From assembly GCF_003568665.1 (NCBI RefSeq), contig NZ_QXMH01000002.1, positions 806,001 to 870,000 on the forward strand: a stretch of DNA of 64,000 bases. The letters run 5' to 3'. Made by a program: the position numbers and the translations under genes. Positions 53,072 through 61,983 of this stretch are shown one piece after another (the first letter of the stretch is position 1; every line of letters begins with the position of its first letter). Source of the stretch: Chitinophaga alhagiae (lineage in GTDB: Bacteria > Bacteroidota > Bacteroidia > Chitinophagales > Chitinophagaceae). Under the pieces are notes generated by a model, which did not search any database, had not been told where the DNA came from, and saw nothing but the letters and a program-made list of their open reading frames with translations.

Positions 53072-53096
53072 TTCCCCGGGGCGCGTCCCCGGGGAA
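53072..53096 (+). other. Very strong intercistronic hairpin
   Basis: Perfect 10-bp stem TTCCCCGGGG/CCCCGGGGAA with a 5-base loop, followed by only TTT, between SusD and the lyase gene. It may be a partial terminator or an RNA-stabilising or processing element that sets the transporter-to-enzyme ratio. Confidence 0.7.
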
Positions 53097-53119
53097 TTTG
53101 ATGATACAAGGCATACACG

Positions 53120-55816
53120 ATGAACAAAGTGAGAACAGGTTTATTGCTTTTGCTGCTTGGCTGCGGCGCCCTCCAAACATTTTCGCAAGCCTACCCGGCG
53201 GTGGTGGGAGACCGGTACGTACAACGCCAGCAGGCCAAAGAAGCGCGCGTGAACCGCGGTACCACGGCAATAGCGGGCGGTAAATGGTTGCGGTTGAAGC
53301 CGGGCAGGGAAGCGGGGCGCTCCGCAACGCCGGATGTGGTGTTTACCGTTAAGGCGCCCGCGGCGGGCCTGTACCAGCTGGCTACCTACGCGGTGCCGGT
53401 GGCGGAAGGAAAGCCCGTTACCGCCCACATGACCTTGCAGATAGATGACGGGCGGCCCACCAAACGCATTGTATATGACCAGTACCACGCCGCCAACCAG
53501 GTAACCGGCAAGTTTGCGCTGAACGGCCGGGCGCAGCAGGTGAAAATATGGCTGCCGCCGGGTATACAGCTGGGTTACATTGAATGGAAAAATTACAATG
53601 ACCCGGCGGTGCCCGCCGCCGCACGCGCCTATATGCCGGCTATTGTACCGCCCGCGGCGCATCCGCGGCTGTGGGTCACCCCGCAAAGCCTGCCCCTTGT
53701 CAAAGCGCGGCTGGCAACAGAAGAGAACAGGCCCGCATGGAACAAAGTGAGCGCGTTGGCAAAAACGCCTTTCAGCTTTGACCCCGCGCCGGATGAAGAG
53801 ACCTTTTACCGCGAAGACCTGGAAAAAGCCGTGGAAGCGCGCGCCTTTTATTACCTGGTAACGGGCGATGAAAAGACCGGCAACGAAGCCGTACGCCTCA
53901 TGCTGCGATACATGCAGGCGCTGGAGTTCGGGAATGTGACCTATGGGGATATTACGCGCGAAATAGGCCGCGCCATCTATGCCGCCGCGCTGGTATATGA
54001 CTGGTGCTACGACCTGCTCGGCAAAACAGAAAAGGACATACTCTACACGAACATGCTGCGCCTGGCGCGCGATATGGAAATAGGCTGGCCGCCGTTTATG
54101 GACAGCATCATCAACGGCCACGGCAACGAAGCGCAGATCTGCCGGGACCTGCTGGCCATGAGCATGGCCGTATACAATGAAGACCCGCTGCCGTACCAAT
54201 ATACATCCTACACCATCCTGGAGCAGCTGGCGCCCATGCGCCAATTCGAATACGCATCGCCACGGCACAACCAGGGCGTAGACTATGGCGCCTACCGCTT
54301 TGGCTGGGAGATGCACGCCGTGTGGCTCTACTACCGGATGACGGGCCTCTCCGTATTTGATGACAACATCAAACACCTGCCGTACTACTGGCTGTACATG
54401 CGCCTGCCAGACGGGTACATGCTGCGCGACGGGGACATGTTCAGCCGCAGGGCAACAGGCGCCGAACAGTTGTACTGGAAGCAGCCGCAAACCATGCTGC
54501 TGAGCTACGCCTACGCCAATGACCCGCTCATCAAAGGCGAGTTTGAACGGGAAGGGGGGCTGCCGGACAATCCTGTACTGTATCTGCTGGTAAACGATCC
54601 CGCATTGAAAGCGGACCATCATATCGCTTCACTGCCCCTCACCAAAGATTTTGGTACCGTGCTCGGCTCCATGGTGGCCCGCACCGGGTGGAACAATACA
54701 CCCGCCAGTAAAGACGTGATAGCGGAAATAAAAGGCGGCGGTTATCATTTTGCCAACCACCAGCATGCGGACGCCGGTGCGTTGCAGATCTTTCACCATG
54801 GCATACAGGTAGGGGATATTGGCCTGTACCTGTCTTACGGTACGCCGTACGATTACAATTTTAACAAAAGGTCTGTGGCCCACAGCATGATGCTGGCCCT
54901 TGACCCGGAAGAGCCGCTGCTTTTCCGCGCCAAACAGCGGGATGGCGGCACGCGCTTCAACCAGCGCTTTCCCATGACGCCGCATGAAACCACGCAAGAC
55001 CCCTGGTTCAACAACGGCCAGGTGCTCTCCGCGGACTTCGGCCCTTCTCCGCAAACGCCCGCCTTCAGCTATTTCAAGGCAGACCTCACCGGCGCCTACA
55101 CCGCCAAAATGAGCCGGTATACCCGCGCCTTCTGTTTCCTCCGCCTTGGCAGGGAAGATGTGCCGGCGGCCATCATACTGGCCGATGATATGACCACCGC
55201 GCAGCCCTCTTTTCAAAAATACTGGCAGATCAACACCATGCACCCGCCGGATGTGAATGATGGTGTGATGGTGCTTCGCAACGAGCTGAACGGGCAAACG
55301 GGCAAAACATATGTGAACATGCTGCTGCCCGCCGCCGCAGACCGCCATACGGAAGTGCGGAGCGGCCCGGCGGCCAACAGCACCTTCGGGGAAACCTTCA
55401 CGGTACGGTCAGACAAGCCGGAAGCCCATGCCACCCGCATCATGATCTCTCCCAAAAACGCCCGCGCCCGGGACCGTTTTTTAACGGTGTTCCAGATGGT
55501 AGAGGGCGATGGGCCGCCCCTCCCCGTAGATCTTCAGCAAACCGGGGAATGTTACCAGTTGAGGATAGCAGACCGTGTGGTGTGCATGAGCGCCGGTACA
55601 GACCTTGTTCGCGCTTCTTTTACCTTACATATACCGGCAGACAGCGCCGCGTACCAGGTAGCGCTGCTGGGCCTGCAGCCGGGTTACTGGAACGTCAGGA
55701 GCGAAGACGGGACAGTGAATTTTAATGTGGATGTAAAAGCGGGCAGGAACACCGTGTATTTTTCAGCAGGGAAAGGAACGTATACCGTTAGCCCGGGCAG
55801 GGCGTACACCAGATAA
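53120..55816 (+). CDS. Heparinase II/III-family polysaccharide lyase (PL21-like)
   Basis: An 898-residue exported lyase. Signal peptide (cut near TFSQA), an N-terminal beta domain (about 25-160), an alpha/alpha toroid (about 180-500), then a heparinase II/III beta-sandwich to the end. Active-site positions match Pedobacter heparinus heparinase II as I recall it (H202, E205, Y257, H406): H334 and E337 in HGNE, Y389 exactly 52 residues after the Glu, and H547 in NHQHADAG. H549 with later Asp and His residues can supply the zinc site. The toroid cleaves uronic-acid glycosidic bonds by beta-elimination, probably in the periplasm. Whether the substrate is heparan-like or another uronate polymer is not shown by sequence. 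No sulfatases are nearby. Confidence 0.82.
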   Translation: MNKVRTGLLLLLLGCGALQTFSQAYPAVVGDRYVQRQQAKEARVNRGTTAIAGGKWLRLKPGREAGRSATPDVVFTVKAPAAGLYQLATYAVPVAEGKPVTAHMTLQIDDGRPTKRIVYDQYHAANQVTGKFALNGRAQQVKIWLPPGIQLGYIEWKNYNDPAVPAAARAYMPAIVPPAAHPRLWVTPQSLPLVKARLATEENRPAWNKVSALAKTPFSFDPAPDEETFYREDLEKAVEARAFYYLVTGDEKTGNEAVRLMLRYMQALEFGNVTYGDITREIGRAIYAAALVYDWCYDLLGKTEKDILYTNMLRLARDMEIGWPPFMDSIINGHGNEAQICRDLLAMSMAVYNEDPLPYQYTSYTILEQLAPMRQFEYASPRHNQGVDYGAYRFGWEMHAVWLYYRMTGLSVFDDNIKHLPYYWLYMRLPDGYMLRDGDMFSRRATGAEQLYWKQPQTMLLSYAYANDPLIKGEFEREGGLPDNPVLYLLVNDPALKADHHIASLPLTKDFGTVLGSMVARTGWNNTPASKDVIAEIKGGGYHFANHQHADAGALQIFHHGIQVGDIGLYLSYGTPYDYNFNKRSVAHSMMLALDPEEPLLFRAKQRDGGTRFNQRFPMTPHETTQDPWFNNGQVLSADFGPSPQTPAFSYFKADLTGAYTAKMSRYTRAFCFLRLGREDVPAAIILADDMTTAQPSFQKYWQINTMHPPDVNDGVMVLRNELNGQTGKTYVNMLLPAAADRHTEVRSGPAANSTFGETFTVRSDKPEAHATRIMISPKNARARDRFLTVFQMVEGDGPPLPVDLQQTGECYQLRIADRVVCMSAGTDLVRASFTLHIPADSAAYQVALLGLQPGYWNVRSEDGTVNFNVDVKAGRNTVYFSAGKGTYTVSPGRAYTR

Positions 55817-55852
55817 ATCACTTATATTTACCCGCAGAATAACGTTCCGCAT

Positions 55853-56701
55853 ATGCTGTGGCCCAAATGCCTTTTCAGAAACTGTATCCTGTTTTTCCTA
55901 TTGCTTTGCACCGGCACGGCCGCTTCCGGCCAGGCAGACACGCTGCCCGGGAAAATATACCGCGTTAACTGGAAATACGAGCTGCCCATACCCGTGGCCG
56001 CCCTTACGGCATCTTACTTCGGCTTTTCGGCGCTTGACCGTACTTCCGCCTACAAGCTGGAAGACCTCCATGGCCTTGACCCCAACAACATCAACCGCTT
56101 TGACCGGCCCGTGGCCTTTAATAACCCCGCGCTGTTCAAAAGCGCGCAAAAAAGTTCAGACCTCTTCCTCAATATTTCCATTCTCAGCCCCGCGCTGCTG
56201 ATGATAGACCGGCGCATACGGAAAGACTGGCTGGACCTGCTGGCGATGTACCTGGTGTCTCACACGGTAGACAACGCCATCTATTTTGCCGCCGCTTTTC
56301 CCATACGCCGCACCCGGCCGTACGTGTACAACCCGCAGGTAACACAGGAAGAAAAGATCGGCATTGCCAAAAGCAATTCCTTTTTCAGCGGGCATGTATC
56401 CTTTGCCGCCACATCTACCTTCTTTTTAGCCAAAGTGTTCACAGACTATCACCAGATCAAAGGCCTGAAAAGAGTGGCCATCTATTCCGCCGCCGCCGTT
56501 CCGCCCGCATTGGTAGGCTACTACCGCGTGCGCGCAGGCAAACATTTCAGAACAGACGTGATACTGGGCTTCCTCATCGGCGCGGGTACAGGCATTGCCG
56601 TGCCGGAGTTGCACAGGCAGATCAGGAAAAGCGAAAGGCTCAGTATTTCCCCTTTTTACAGCCCGGAAGGAAGCGGCTTTTCACTGAATGTGAAAATATA
56701 A
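55853..56701 (+). CDS. PAP2-family membrane phosphatase
   Basis: A 282-residue membrane protein of the phosphatidic-acid phosphatase type 2 family. Signal or first helix about 8-25, then several membrane helices. Motif C2 is SFFSGHVS and motif C3 is YRVRAGKHFRTD, both with the catalytic His and the Asp. Motif C1 is FPIRRTRP, where the usual Lys of KxxxxxxRP reads Ala. The family removes phosphate from lipids such as undecaprenyl pyrophosphate or phosphatidate, at the periplasmic face. It starts 36 bases after the lyase gene, but a functional link is not evident. Confidence 0.82.
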   Translation: MLWPKCLFRNCILFFLLLCTGTAASGQADTLPGKIYRVNWKYELPIPVAALTASYFGFSALDRTSAYKLEDLHGLDPNNINRFDRPVAFNNPALFKSAQKSSDLFLNISILSPALLMIDRRIRKDWLDLLAMYLVSHTVDNAIYFAAAFPIRRTRPYVYNPQVTQEEKIGIAKSNSFFSGHVSFAATSTFFLAKVFTDYHQIKGLKRVAIYSAAAVPPALVGYYRVRAGKHFRTDVILGFLIGAGTGIAVPELHRQIRKSERLSISPFYSPEGSGFSLNVKI

Positions 56702-56788
56702 CAAGGTTGAGGTAATTTTCTACATACAGGACGCAGCAGGACGGTGTTCTGCGAATTTAGCCCTACATTGTTTGGTGATTTGATGAAG

Positions 56789-56809
56789 GAACATGGAACG
56801 GACATGTTC
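56789..56809. promoter_or_regulatory. Inverted repeat before the propeller-cupredoxin gene
   Basis: Perfect 7-bp inverted repeat GAACATG/CATGTTC with a 7-base centre, 27 bases before the ATG at 56837. A -7-like TACATTGT lies just upstream (56764). It may be an operator or a leader hairpin. Confidence 0.4.
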
Positions 56810-56836
56810 TGGTTTGTATGATATCGACCACGTATA

Positions 56837-59806
56837 ATGAAACCATTGATGAAACTTATCCACCTTAAATTAAGAAGTCGCCTGTTTTGGGGCTTCTGTA
56901 TGCCTTTGATGGCCGTAATGGCCGCATGTTCCCCTTCCGGGAAATTCGAGTTTAAAAAAGGAGACAGGATTGCGCTGGTTGGTAATGCACTGGCGGAGCG
57001 CATGCAGTACGATGGCTTCCTGGAAACCTACCTGCAGGCGGCGCAGCCCGGCAAGGAACTGGTGTTCCGCAACCTCGGTTTTACGGGAGACAGGGTGATG
57101 CACCGCCCGCGGGCGCACAAAGCCTATGGAGACGCCAACACGCACCTCACCCGTGTGCAGGCCAGCGTGATATTTGCGTTCTTCGGCTACAACGAGTCTT
57201 ATGACAACGACCCGGCAAAGTTCAGCAAGGAACTGAGCGACTGGATCGATTCAACGCGGCTGCAAAAGTATGACGGCAAGAACGAGCCGCGCATGGTGCT
57301 CTTTTCTCCCATTGCGCACGAAGACCTGGAAAGCCCGAACCTGCCGGATGGCAAAGAGAATAACAAACGGCTGGAAGCGTACACCCGCGCCATGGAAGAA
57401 ACGGCAAAGGCAAAAGACTTGGTGTTCGTAGACCTGTTTGCCGCCACGCAAAAAATGTATGCATCGGAAAAAGCGCCGCTCACCATCAACGGCGTACATC
57501 TGAATGAAGACGGCAACCGCCTGGTAGCCCGATTCATTACCGAACAGCTGGCGGGCGTAGTGCCCCGCACGGAAGAGGCAGACCTGAACAGGCTGCGCCA
57601 GGCCGTGCTCAACAAGAACGGCAACTGGTTCAACCGCTACCGCGCAACAGATGGTAACGACGTATGGGGCGGCAGAAGCGAGCTGCACGGCAACTATGAA
57701 ACGCTGCAGCGCGAGCTGCAGATGCTGGACACCATGACGGCCAACCGGGACAAGCGCATCTGGGCCATTGCCGGCGGCAATAAAGACGTACATCCCGTAA
57801 CGGACGATGAAGAGCCTTTCTGGGGCGCCTGGGAAGCCTGGGCGGTAGATACGGCCATGGATGACAGCAACGTGCCGCAGCCGGTGAAAGTGGAATCGAA
57901 CTTTAAAAAAGACGTAGTATACCTCAGTGGGGAAGAGGCCATCAGCAAAATGCATGTGGCGCCCGGCCTGGAAGTGAACCTCTTCGCATCTGAAGAGAAG
58001 TTCCCGGAAATAGCCAACCCCGTAACGGTCAAGAGAGATACCAAAGGCCGCCTGTGGGTGGCCGCCTGGGAAAGCTACCCCAAACGCGAGCCGCTGAAAG
58101 AAATGAAAGACCGGCTGGTGATATTGTCTGACACGGATAAAGACGGCAAGGCAGACAAGTCGGTTACTTTTGCCAGGGTACACAACCCCACCGGCTTCGA
58201 GTTCTGGAACAACGGCGTGATCGTGATATCCGCTCCCAACATCCTGTACCTGAAAGATACGGACGGGGACGACAAGGCGGATGTACGCATGGTGCTGCTG
58301 GGCGGTATTGACGCGGCAGATACGCACCATGCCGCCAATAACCTGTTCTTCGGGCCTGACGGGTATATTTATTACCAGCGCGGCGTGTTCATGGTCTGCA
58401 ATGTGGAAACACCGTGGGGCCCCAGCCAGGAGAACCACCAGCCCGGCCTGTTCCGTTTCAACCCGCGCACGTATCAGTTCGACTTTGTAGTGGAGAACAG
58501 CCCCAACGCCCACGGCATCAGCTTTGACAAATGGGGCTACCAGTTTGTGACAGACGGCACCACCGGCCGCGCGTACCAGGTGTACCTGGATAACGACGGC
58601 ACCCGCGCGCCGGACGCAAAAGACTTCAAGACCCGCCGGCTGCTGAAACAGACCGTTCGCCCGGTGCCCGCGCACCAGGTACTGTCCAGCCAGCACTTCC
58701 CGGCTGAATATGATAACAATTTCCTGATCTATAACGTGATCGGCTTCCAGGGCATGAAACGCTACAAGCTGGCGTATGACAGCGGCAAGGTATGGGGGGA
58801 GGAAATAGGGGACATGCTGTACTCGGACGATCCTAACTTCCGGCCTACCTCCGGTGTAGTGGGAGAAGACGGCGCGCTGTATATCAGCGACTGGCAGAAC
58901 CCGCTCATCGGCCACATGCAGCACAACATCCGCGATCCCAAGCGCGATCATGTCCATGGCCGCATTTACCGCATTACCGCCAAAGGCCGCCCCCTGTCAG
59001 AACCGGTGGCTATTGCCGGCCAGCCCGTGGAAAAACTGCTGGACCTGCTGAAGCACCCCGTGAACGAAGTGCGCCACCAGGTGCAGATAGAACTGAGCGG
59101 CCGCGAAACGAAAGAAGTAATGGCCAAAGCCAAAGAATGGGCCGCACAGTATAAAGCAGACACGGAAGAAGGCGCGCACGCCCTGCTGGAAATACTCTGG
59201 CTGCACCAGCGCCACAACGTGGCCAACAAGGAACTGCTGGCGCAACTGCAAAGTTCTCCCATAGAGAACGCGGTACGCGCGGCAGACCGCGTGGCCTGGT
59301 TCTGGAAATACCAGGGTAAAGACATTGGCGGCCACGCGCAACACCAGCACGGCGCAGACACCAGCTCCGCCGCGGTAGCCGCCGTACACAACCCCGGCCC
59401 TTCCGGCAAGCGGGTAGACGTCAGCAACAAAAGCGAAGCGGAGGTGATAATAGGCACTATTCCCGAAAGGATGCTCTTCGATACAAAAGAGATCATCGTG
59501 AAAGCAGGCCAGCAGGTGAAGCTCACGCTCAAGAATGTAGACTTCATGCCGCACAACCTGGTGGTGGTAATGCCCGGCACGGCAGACGAGGTAGCGCAGG
59601 CGGCCATTGACCTTGGCAGCGAAGGCTTCAAGAAGAAGTTCCTGCCAGACAACAAAAACATTCTTCACGCCACCGGCCTGCTCAACAATAATGAAACACA
59701 GTCGCTGGCCTTTAAAGCACCCTCGCAACCGGGCGATTATACGTTTTTATGTACCTTCCCTGGCCACGGTCAGCTGATGCGGGGAACATTGAAAGTTATT
59801 AAATGA
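56837..59806 (+). CDS. SGNH-like / DUF7133 beta-propeller / cupredoxin fusion lipoprotein
   Basis: A 989-residue lipoprotein (lipobox C31, VMAAC). Domains: an SGNH-hydrolase-like domain (about 40-250) in which the nucleophile block reads G49-N50-A51 instead of GDS, and the last block reads NGVHLNEDG instead of DxxH, so it is probably not catalytic. A propeller of the DUF7133/PVC dehydrogenase type (about 380-720) with Ca-binding-like DTDKDGKADKS and DTDGDDKADVR. A HEAT-like helical segment (about 725-815), a His-rich linker (GGHAQHQHGAD), and a C-terminal azurin-like cupredoxin (about 890-989) with ligands H906, C972, H977 and M981. No CxxCH haem motif. Likely a periplasmic sugar-oxidising protein that passes electrons to copper; inference. 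Its TGA overlaps the next ATG. Confidence 0.82.
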   Translation: MKPLMKLIHLKLRSRLFWGFCMPLMAVMAACSPSGKFEFKKGDRIALVGNALAERMQYDGFLETYLQAAQPGKELVFRNLGFTGDRVMHRPRAHKAYGDANTHLTRVQASVIFAFFGYNESYDNDPAKFSKELSDWIDSTRLQKYDGKNEPRMVLFSPIAHEDLESPNLPDGKENNKRLEAYTRAMEETAKAKDLVFVDLFAATQKMYASEKAPLTINGVHLNEDGNRLVARFITEQLAGVVPRTEEADLNRLRQAVLNKNGNWFNRYRATDGNDVWGGRSELHGNYETLQRELQMLDTMTANRDKRIWAIAGGNKDVHPVTDDEEPFWGAWEAWAVDTAMDDSNVPQPVKVESNFKKDVVYLSGEEAISKMHVAPGLEVNLFASEEKFPEIANPVTVKRDTKGRLWVAAWESYPKREPLKEMKDRLVILSDTDKDGKADKSVTFARVHNPTGFEFWNNGVIVISAPNILYLKDTDGDDKADVRMVLLGGIDAADTHHAANNLFFGPDGYIYYQRGVFMVCNVETPWGPSQENHQPGLFRFNPRTYQFDFVVENSPNAHGISFDKWGYQFVTDGTTGRAYQVYLDNDGTRAPDAKDFKTRRLLKQTVRPVPAHQVLSSQHFPAEYDNNFLIYNVIGFQGMKRYKLAYDSGKVWGEEIGDMLYSDDPNFRPTSGVVGEDGALYISDWQNPLIGHMQHNIRDPKRDHVHGRIYRITAKGRPLSEPVAIAGQPVEKLLDLLKHPVNEVRHQVQIELSGRETKEVMAKAKEWAAQYKADTEEGAHALLEILWLHQRHNVANKELLAQLQSSPIENAVRAADRVAWFWKYQGKDIGGHAQHQHGADTSSAAVAAVHNPGPSGKRVDVSNKSEAEVIIGTIPERMLFDTKEIIVKAGQQVKLTLKNVDFMPHNLVVVMPGTADEVAQAAIDLGSEGFKKKFLPDNKNILHATGLLNNNETQSLAFKAPSQPGDYTFLCTFPGHGQLMRGTLKVIK

Positions 59807-60879
59807 TCAGGAACATGAAGAAAAATATAACAAGACTGCTGCTGCTCTGCGTGCTGGTGCTTACCCAGGTGGCTTGCGGCCAGCCCAATGATCCATATGC
59901 CGACTACCGCATTGTGTATAAAGGAGACAGCGGCCCGGGCAAAGGAAAGAACATTGTGTTCATTGCTTCAGACCATGAGTACCGCTCCGAGGAAAGCCTG
60001 CCCGCCCTGGCCCGCATACTGGCCAAACGGTACGGGTTTACCTGCACCGTGGTGTTCGGGCTGGATTCTCAAAGGAACATTTTGCCCGGCAGCTCAGACC
60101 TTCGCGGCCTGGACGCGCTGAACAATGCGGACCTCATGGTGATCTTCACCCGCTTTTCCGATTTCCCGGACGAGGAAATGCAGCACATCAATGATTACCT
60201 CGAAAAAGGCAAACCCGTGGTAGGCCTCAGAACGGCCACCCATGCGTTCAATAACGCCAAAAATCCCAAGTGGGGCCACTACAGCTACCAATACAAAGGG
60301 CCCAACACTACCTGGCGTGACGGTTTCGGTGAAACCATCCTCGGAGAGACCTGGGTGGGGCACTACGGCAAAAATCACGCACAGGCCTCCCGGTTATTGC
60401 TGGAGCAAGGGCAGGAGAGCCACCCCGTGCTGGCCGGCGTGAAAGACGTGTTTGTACAGTGCGGCGGCTACAATGCGGAACCGGAGCTGACCGGCTCCAC
60501 CGTGCTGGCCCGCGGCCAGGTGCTGAACGGCATGACGCCAGACTCGCCTGCGGACACTTCCAAAAAGGAGCTGCCCGTAGCCTGGGTACGCAATTACAAG
60601 CTGGACAATGGCGCCAGCGGCCGCGTGTTCACCACTACGCACGGCGCTTCGGAAGACCTGCTGAACGAGGGTTTCCGCCGTATGCTGGTGAACGCCTGCT
60701 TCTGGACAATGGGCATGGAAAAAGACATAGACCCGCAGGGCGATGTGAATTTTGTTGGCCCTTACCAGCCTACTACATTCAACTTTGATGGGTATAAGGC
60801 CAATGTGAAACCGGCAGACCTGGCCGGTTTTGAATCACTCATTATGCCGGGAGAGATAGTGACACCGAAAAAGAAATAG
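59803..60879 (+). CDS. ThuA-like lipoprotein (trehalose-utilisation family)
   Basis: A 358-residue lipoprotein (lipobox QVACG) with a ThuA/glutamine-amidotransferase-like fold (about 45-300): KNIVFIASDHEYRSEESLP, DLMVIFTRFSDFPDEE, GKPVVGLRTATHAF, HPVLAGVKDVFVQCGGY, and FTTTHGASEDLLNEGFRRML. ThuA proteins act in 3-keto-sugar metabolism next to Gfo/Idh-type dehydrogenases. The ATG overlaps the stop of the fusion gene by 4 bases (ATGA), so both should be made together and work on the same substrate. ATG 59815 (MKKN) would also give the signal peptide. Confidence 0.85.
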   Translation: MIRNMKKNITRLLLLCVLVLTQVACGQPNDPYADYRIVYKGDSGPGKGKNIVFIASDHEYRSEESLPALARILAKRYGFTCTVVFGLDSQRNILPGSSDLRGLDALNNADLMVIFTRFSDFPDEEMQHINDYLEKGKPVVGLRTATHAFNNAKNPKWGHYSYQYKGPNTTWRDGFGETILGETWVGHYGKNHAQASRLLLEQGQESHPVLAGVKDVFVQCGGYNAEPELTGSTVLARGQVLNGMTPDSPADTSKKELPVAWVRNYKLDNGASGRVFTTTHGASEDLLNEGFRRMLVNACFWTMGMEKDIDPQGDVNFVGPYQPTTFNFDGYKANVKPADLAGFESLIMPGEIVTPKKK

Positions 60880-61010
60880 TAGGAAACCGGGCAGGATGCA
60901 TTTTATCGCATAGGGCTATGTTAAGGCGGGTTTATGCCGTACATGTTTAATCTTGTTAGCCTTGATGTATCCCGGATGTGATCTGGCCCGTAAAAGATCA
61001 ATATTAGCAG

Positions 61011-61865
61011 ATGAATAAAATCGGATTTAATGTACTGGCGTGGTCAGCCGTTGTATCTGACGAGCTGCGGCCGGTAATTGAGCGGCTGGGCAAAACAGGG
61101 TACGATGGGGTGGAGTTCCTCATAGGCGCGCCGGATGACAAGGCGTACAAGCAGGTAGGAGACTACACCGCTTCCCTGGGCCTGGAAACCACCGCGGTGT
61201 TTGTACTGGGCCCTGATGAAAACCCGGTAGACCCTTCCGCCGCTGTCAGGAACAAGGCGCTGGAAAAAATCAAATGGACGATAGACCGCGCGCATGACCT
61301 GCGCGCCACCGTGCTCTGCGGCCCCTTCCATTCCGCGTTCACCACCTTCACCAAACGCGCGCCCACCGCAGATGAATATGCATGGAGCGCGGAGGTGCTG
61401 CACCAGGCCGGGGATCACGCCGCGCAGGCAGGCATTTTGCTCACGCCGGAAGCGGTGAACCGTTTTGAATGTTACCTCTGCAATACCATGGAGCAACTGG
61501 CGCGCCTGGTACAGCAAACGGCGCATCCCAACGTGAAGGCCATGTTTGATACGCATCACGCCAATATAGAAGAGAAAAAACTGGGCGATGCCATTACGCA
61601 GATTGCGCCCCTGCTGGGCCATTTTCACATCAGCGAGAACGACCGGGGCACGCCCGGCAGCGGCCATGTACCCTGGGATGAAGTGTTTTCCACCCTGGCG
61701 CGCGTGAACTACAAAGGCTGGCTCACTATTGAAGGCTTTACCCGTAACGATCCTGACTTTGCCAACTCCATCGGCGTATGGCGGGAGTTTTCCGAGCCAT
61801 GGAACATGGCGGAAAACGGGCTGAAGCTGATAAAAGACATGTGTGAAAAGCACGGGCTGATGTAA
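61011..61865 (+). CDS. TIM-barrel sugar epimerase/isomerase (ketose 3-epimerase-like)
   Basis: A 284-residue cytoplasmic TIM-barrel protein of the sugar phosphate isomerase/epimerase (AP endonuclease 2) fold. Metal ligands are E147 (TPEAVNRFE), D180 (FDTHHANIEE), H206 (HFHISENDRGTPG) and E241 (TIEGF). All four sit five residues before the E152, D185, H211 and E246 I recall for Pseudomonas D-tagatose 3-epimerase, so the spacing is identical. It probably epimerises a free ketose or keto-sugar. It lies 131 bases after the ThuA-like gene and before a terminator, so it may be cotranscribed. Confidence 0.9.
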   Translation: MNKIGFNVLAWSAVVSDELRPVIERLGKTGYDGVEFLIGAPDDKAYKQVGDYTASLGLETTAVFVLGPDENPVDPSAAVRNKALEKIKWTIDRAHDLRATVLCGPFHSAFTTFTKRAPTADEYAWSAEVLHQAGDHAAQAGILLTPEAVNRFECYLCNTMEQLARLVQQTAHPNVKAMFDTHHANIEEKKLGDAITQIAPLLGHFHISENDRGTPGSGHVPWDEVFSTLARVNYKGWLTIEGFTRNDPDFANSIGVWREFSEPWNMAENGLKLIKDMCEKHGLM

Positions 61866-61920
61866 CCCGGTGGCTTGCCGCGCGGAAGACAGGCCATGTG
61901 GCAGGCATCATTCGTTACTA

Positions 61921-61965
61921 TAAAAAAGTGAGGGAGTATCTGAATGGATACTCCCTCACTTTTTA
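61921..61965. terminator. Bidirectional terminator between epimerase and MFS genes
   Basis: Perfect 18-bp hairpin (61923-61940 with 61947-61964) with A- and T-runs at its ends and a 6-base loop, set between convergent genes. Confidence 0.92.
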
Positions 61966-61983
61966 TGTTAAGCCGGCGCCCGC

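Noticed and set aside
53141..54622. 493-codon minus-strand frame across the lyase gene
   Set aside because: Shadow frame with no domains; the active-site residues of the + strand lyase confirm the true strand.
57251..58957. 568-codon minus-strand frame across the propeller-cupredoxin gene
   Set aside because: Shadow frame; Val/His/Arg-rich composition and no motif, while the + strand carries copper ligands and propeller motifs.
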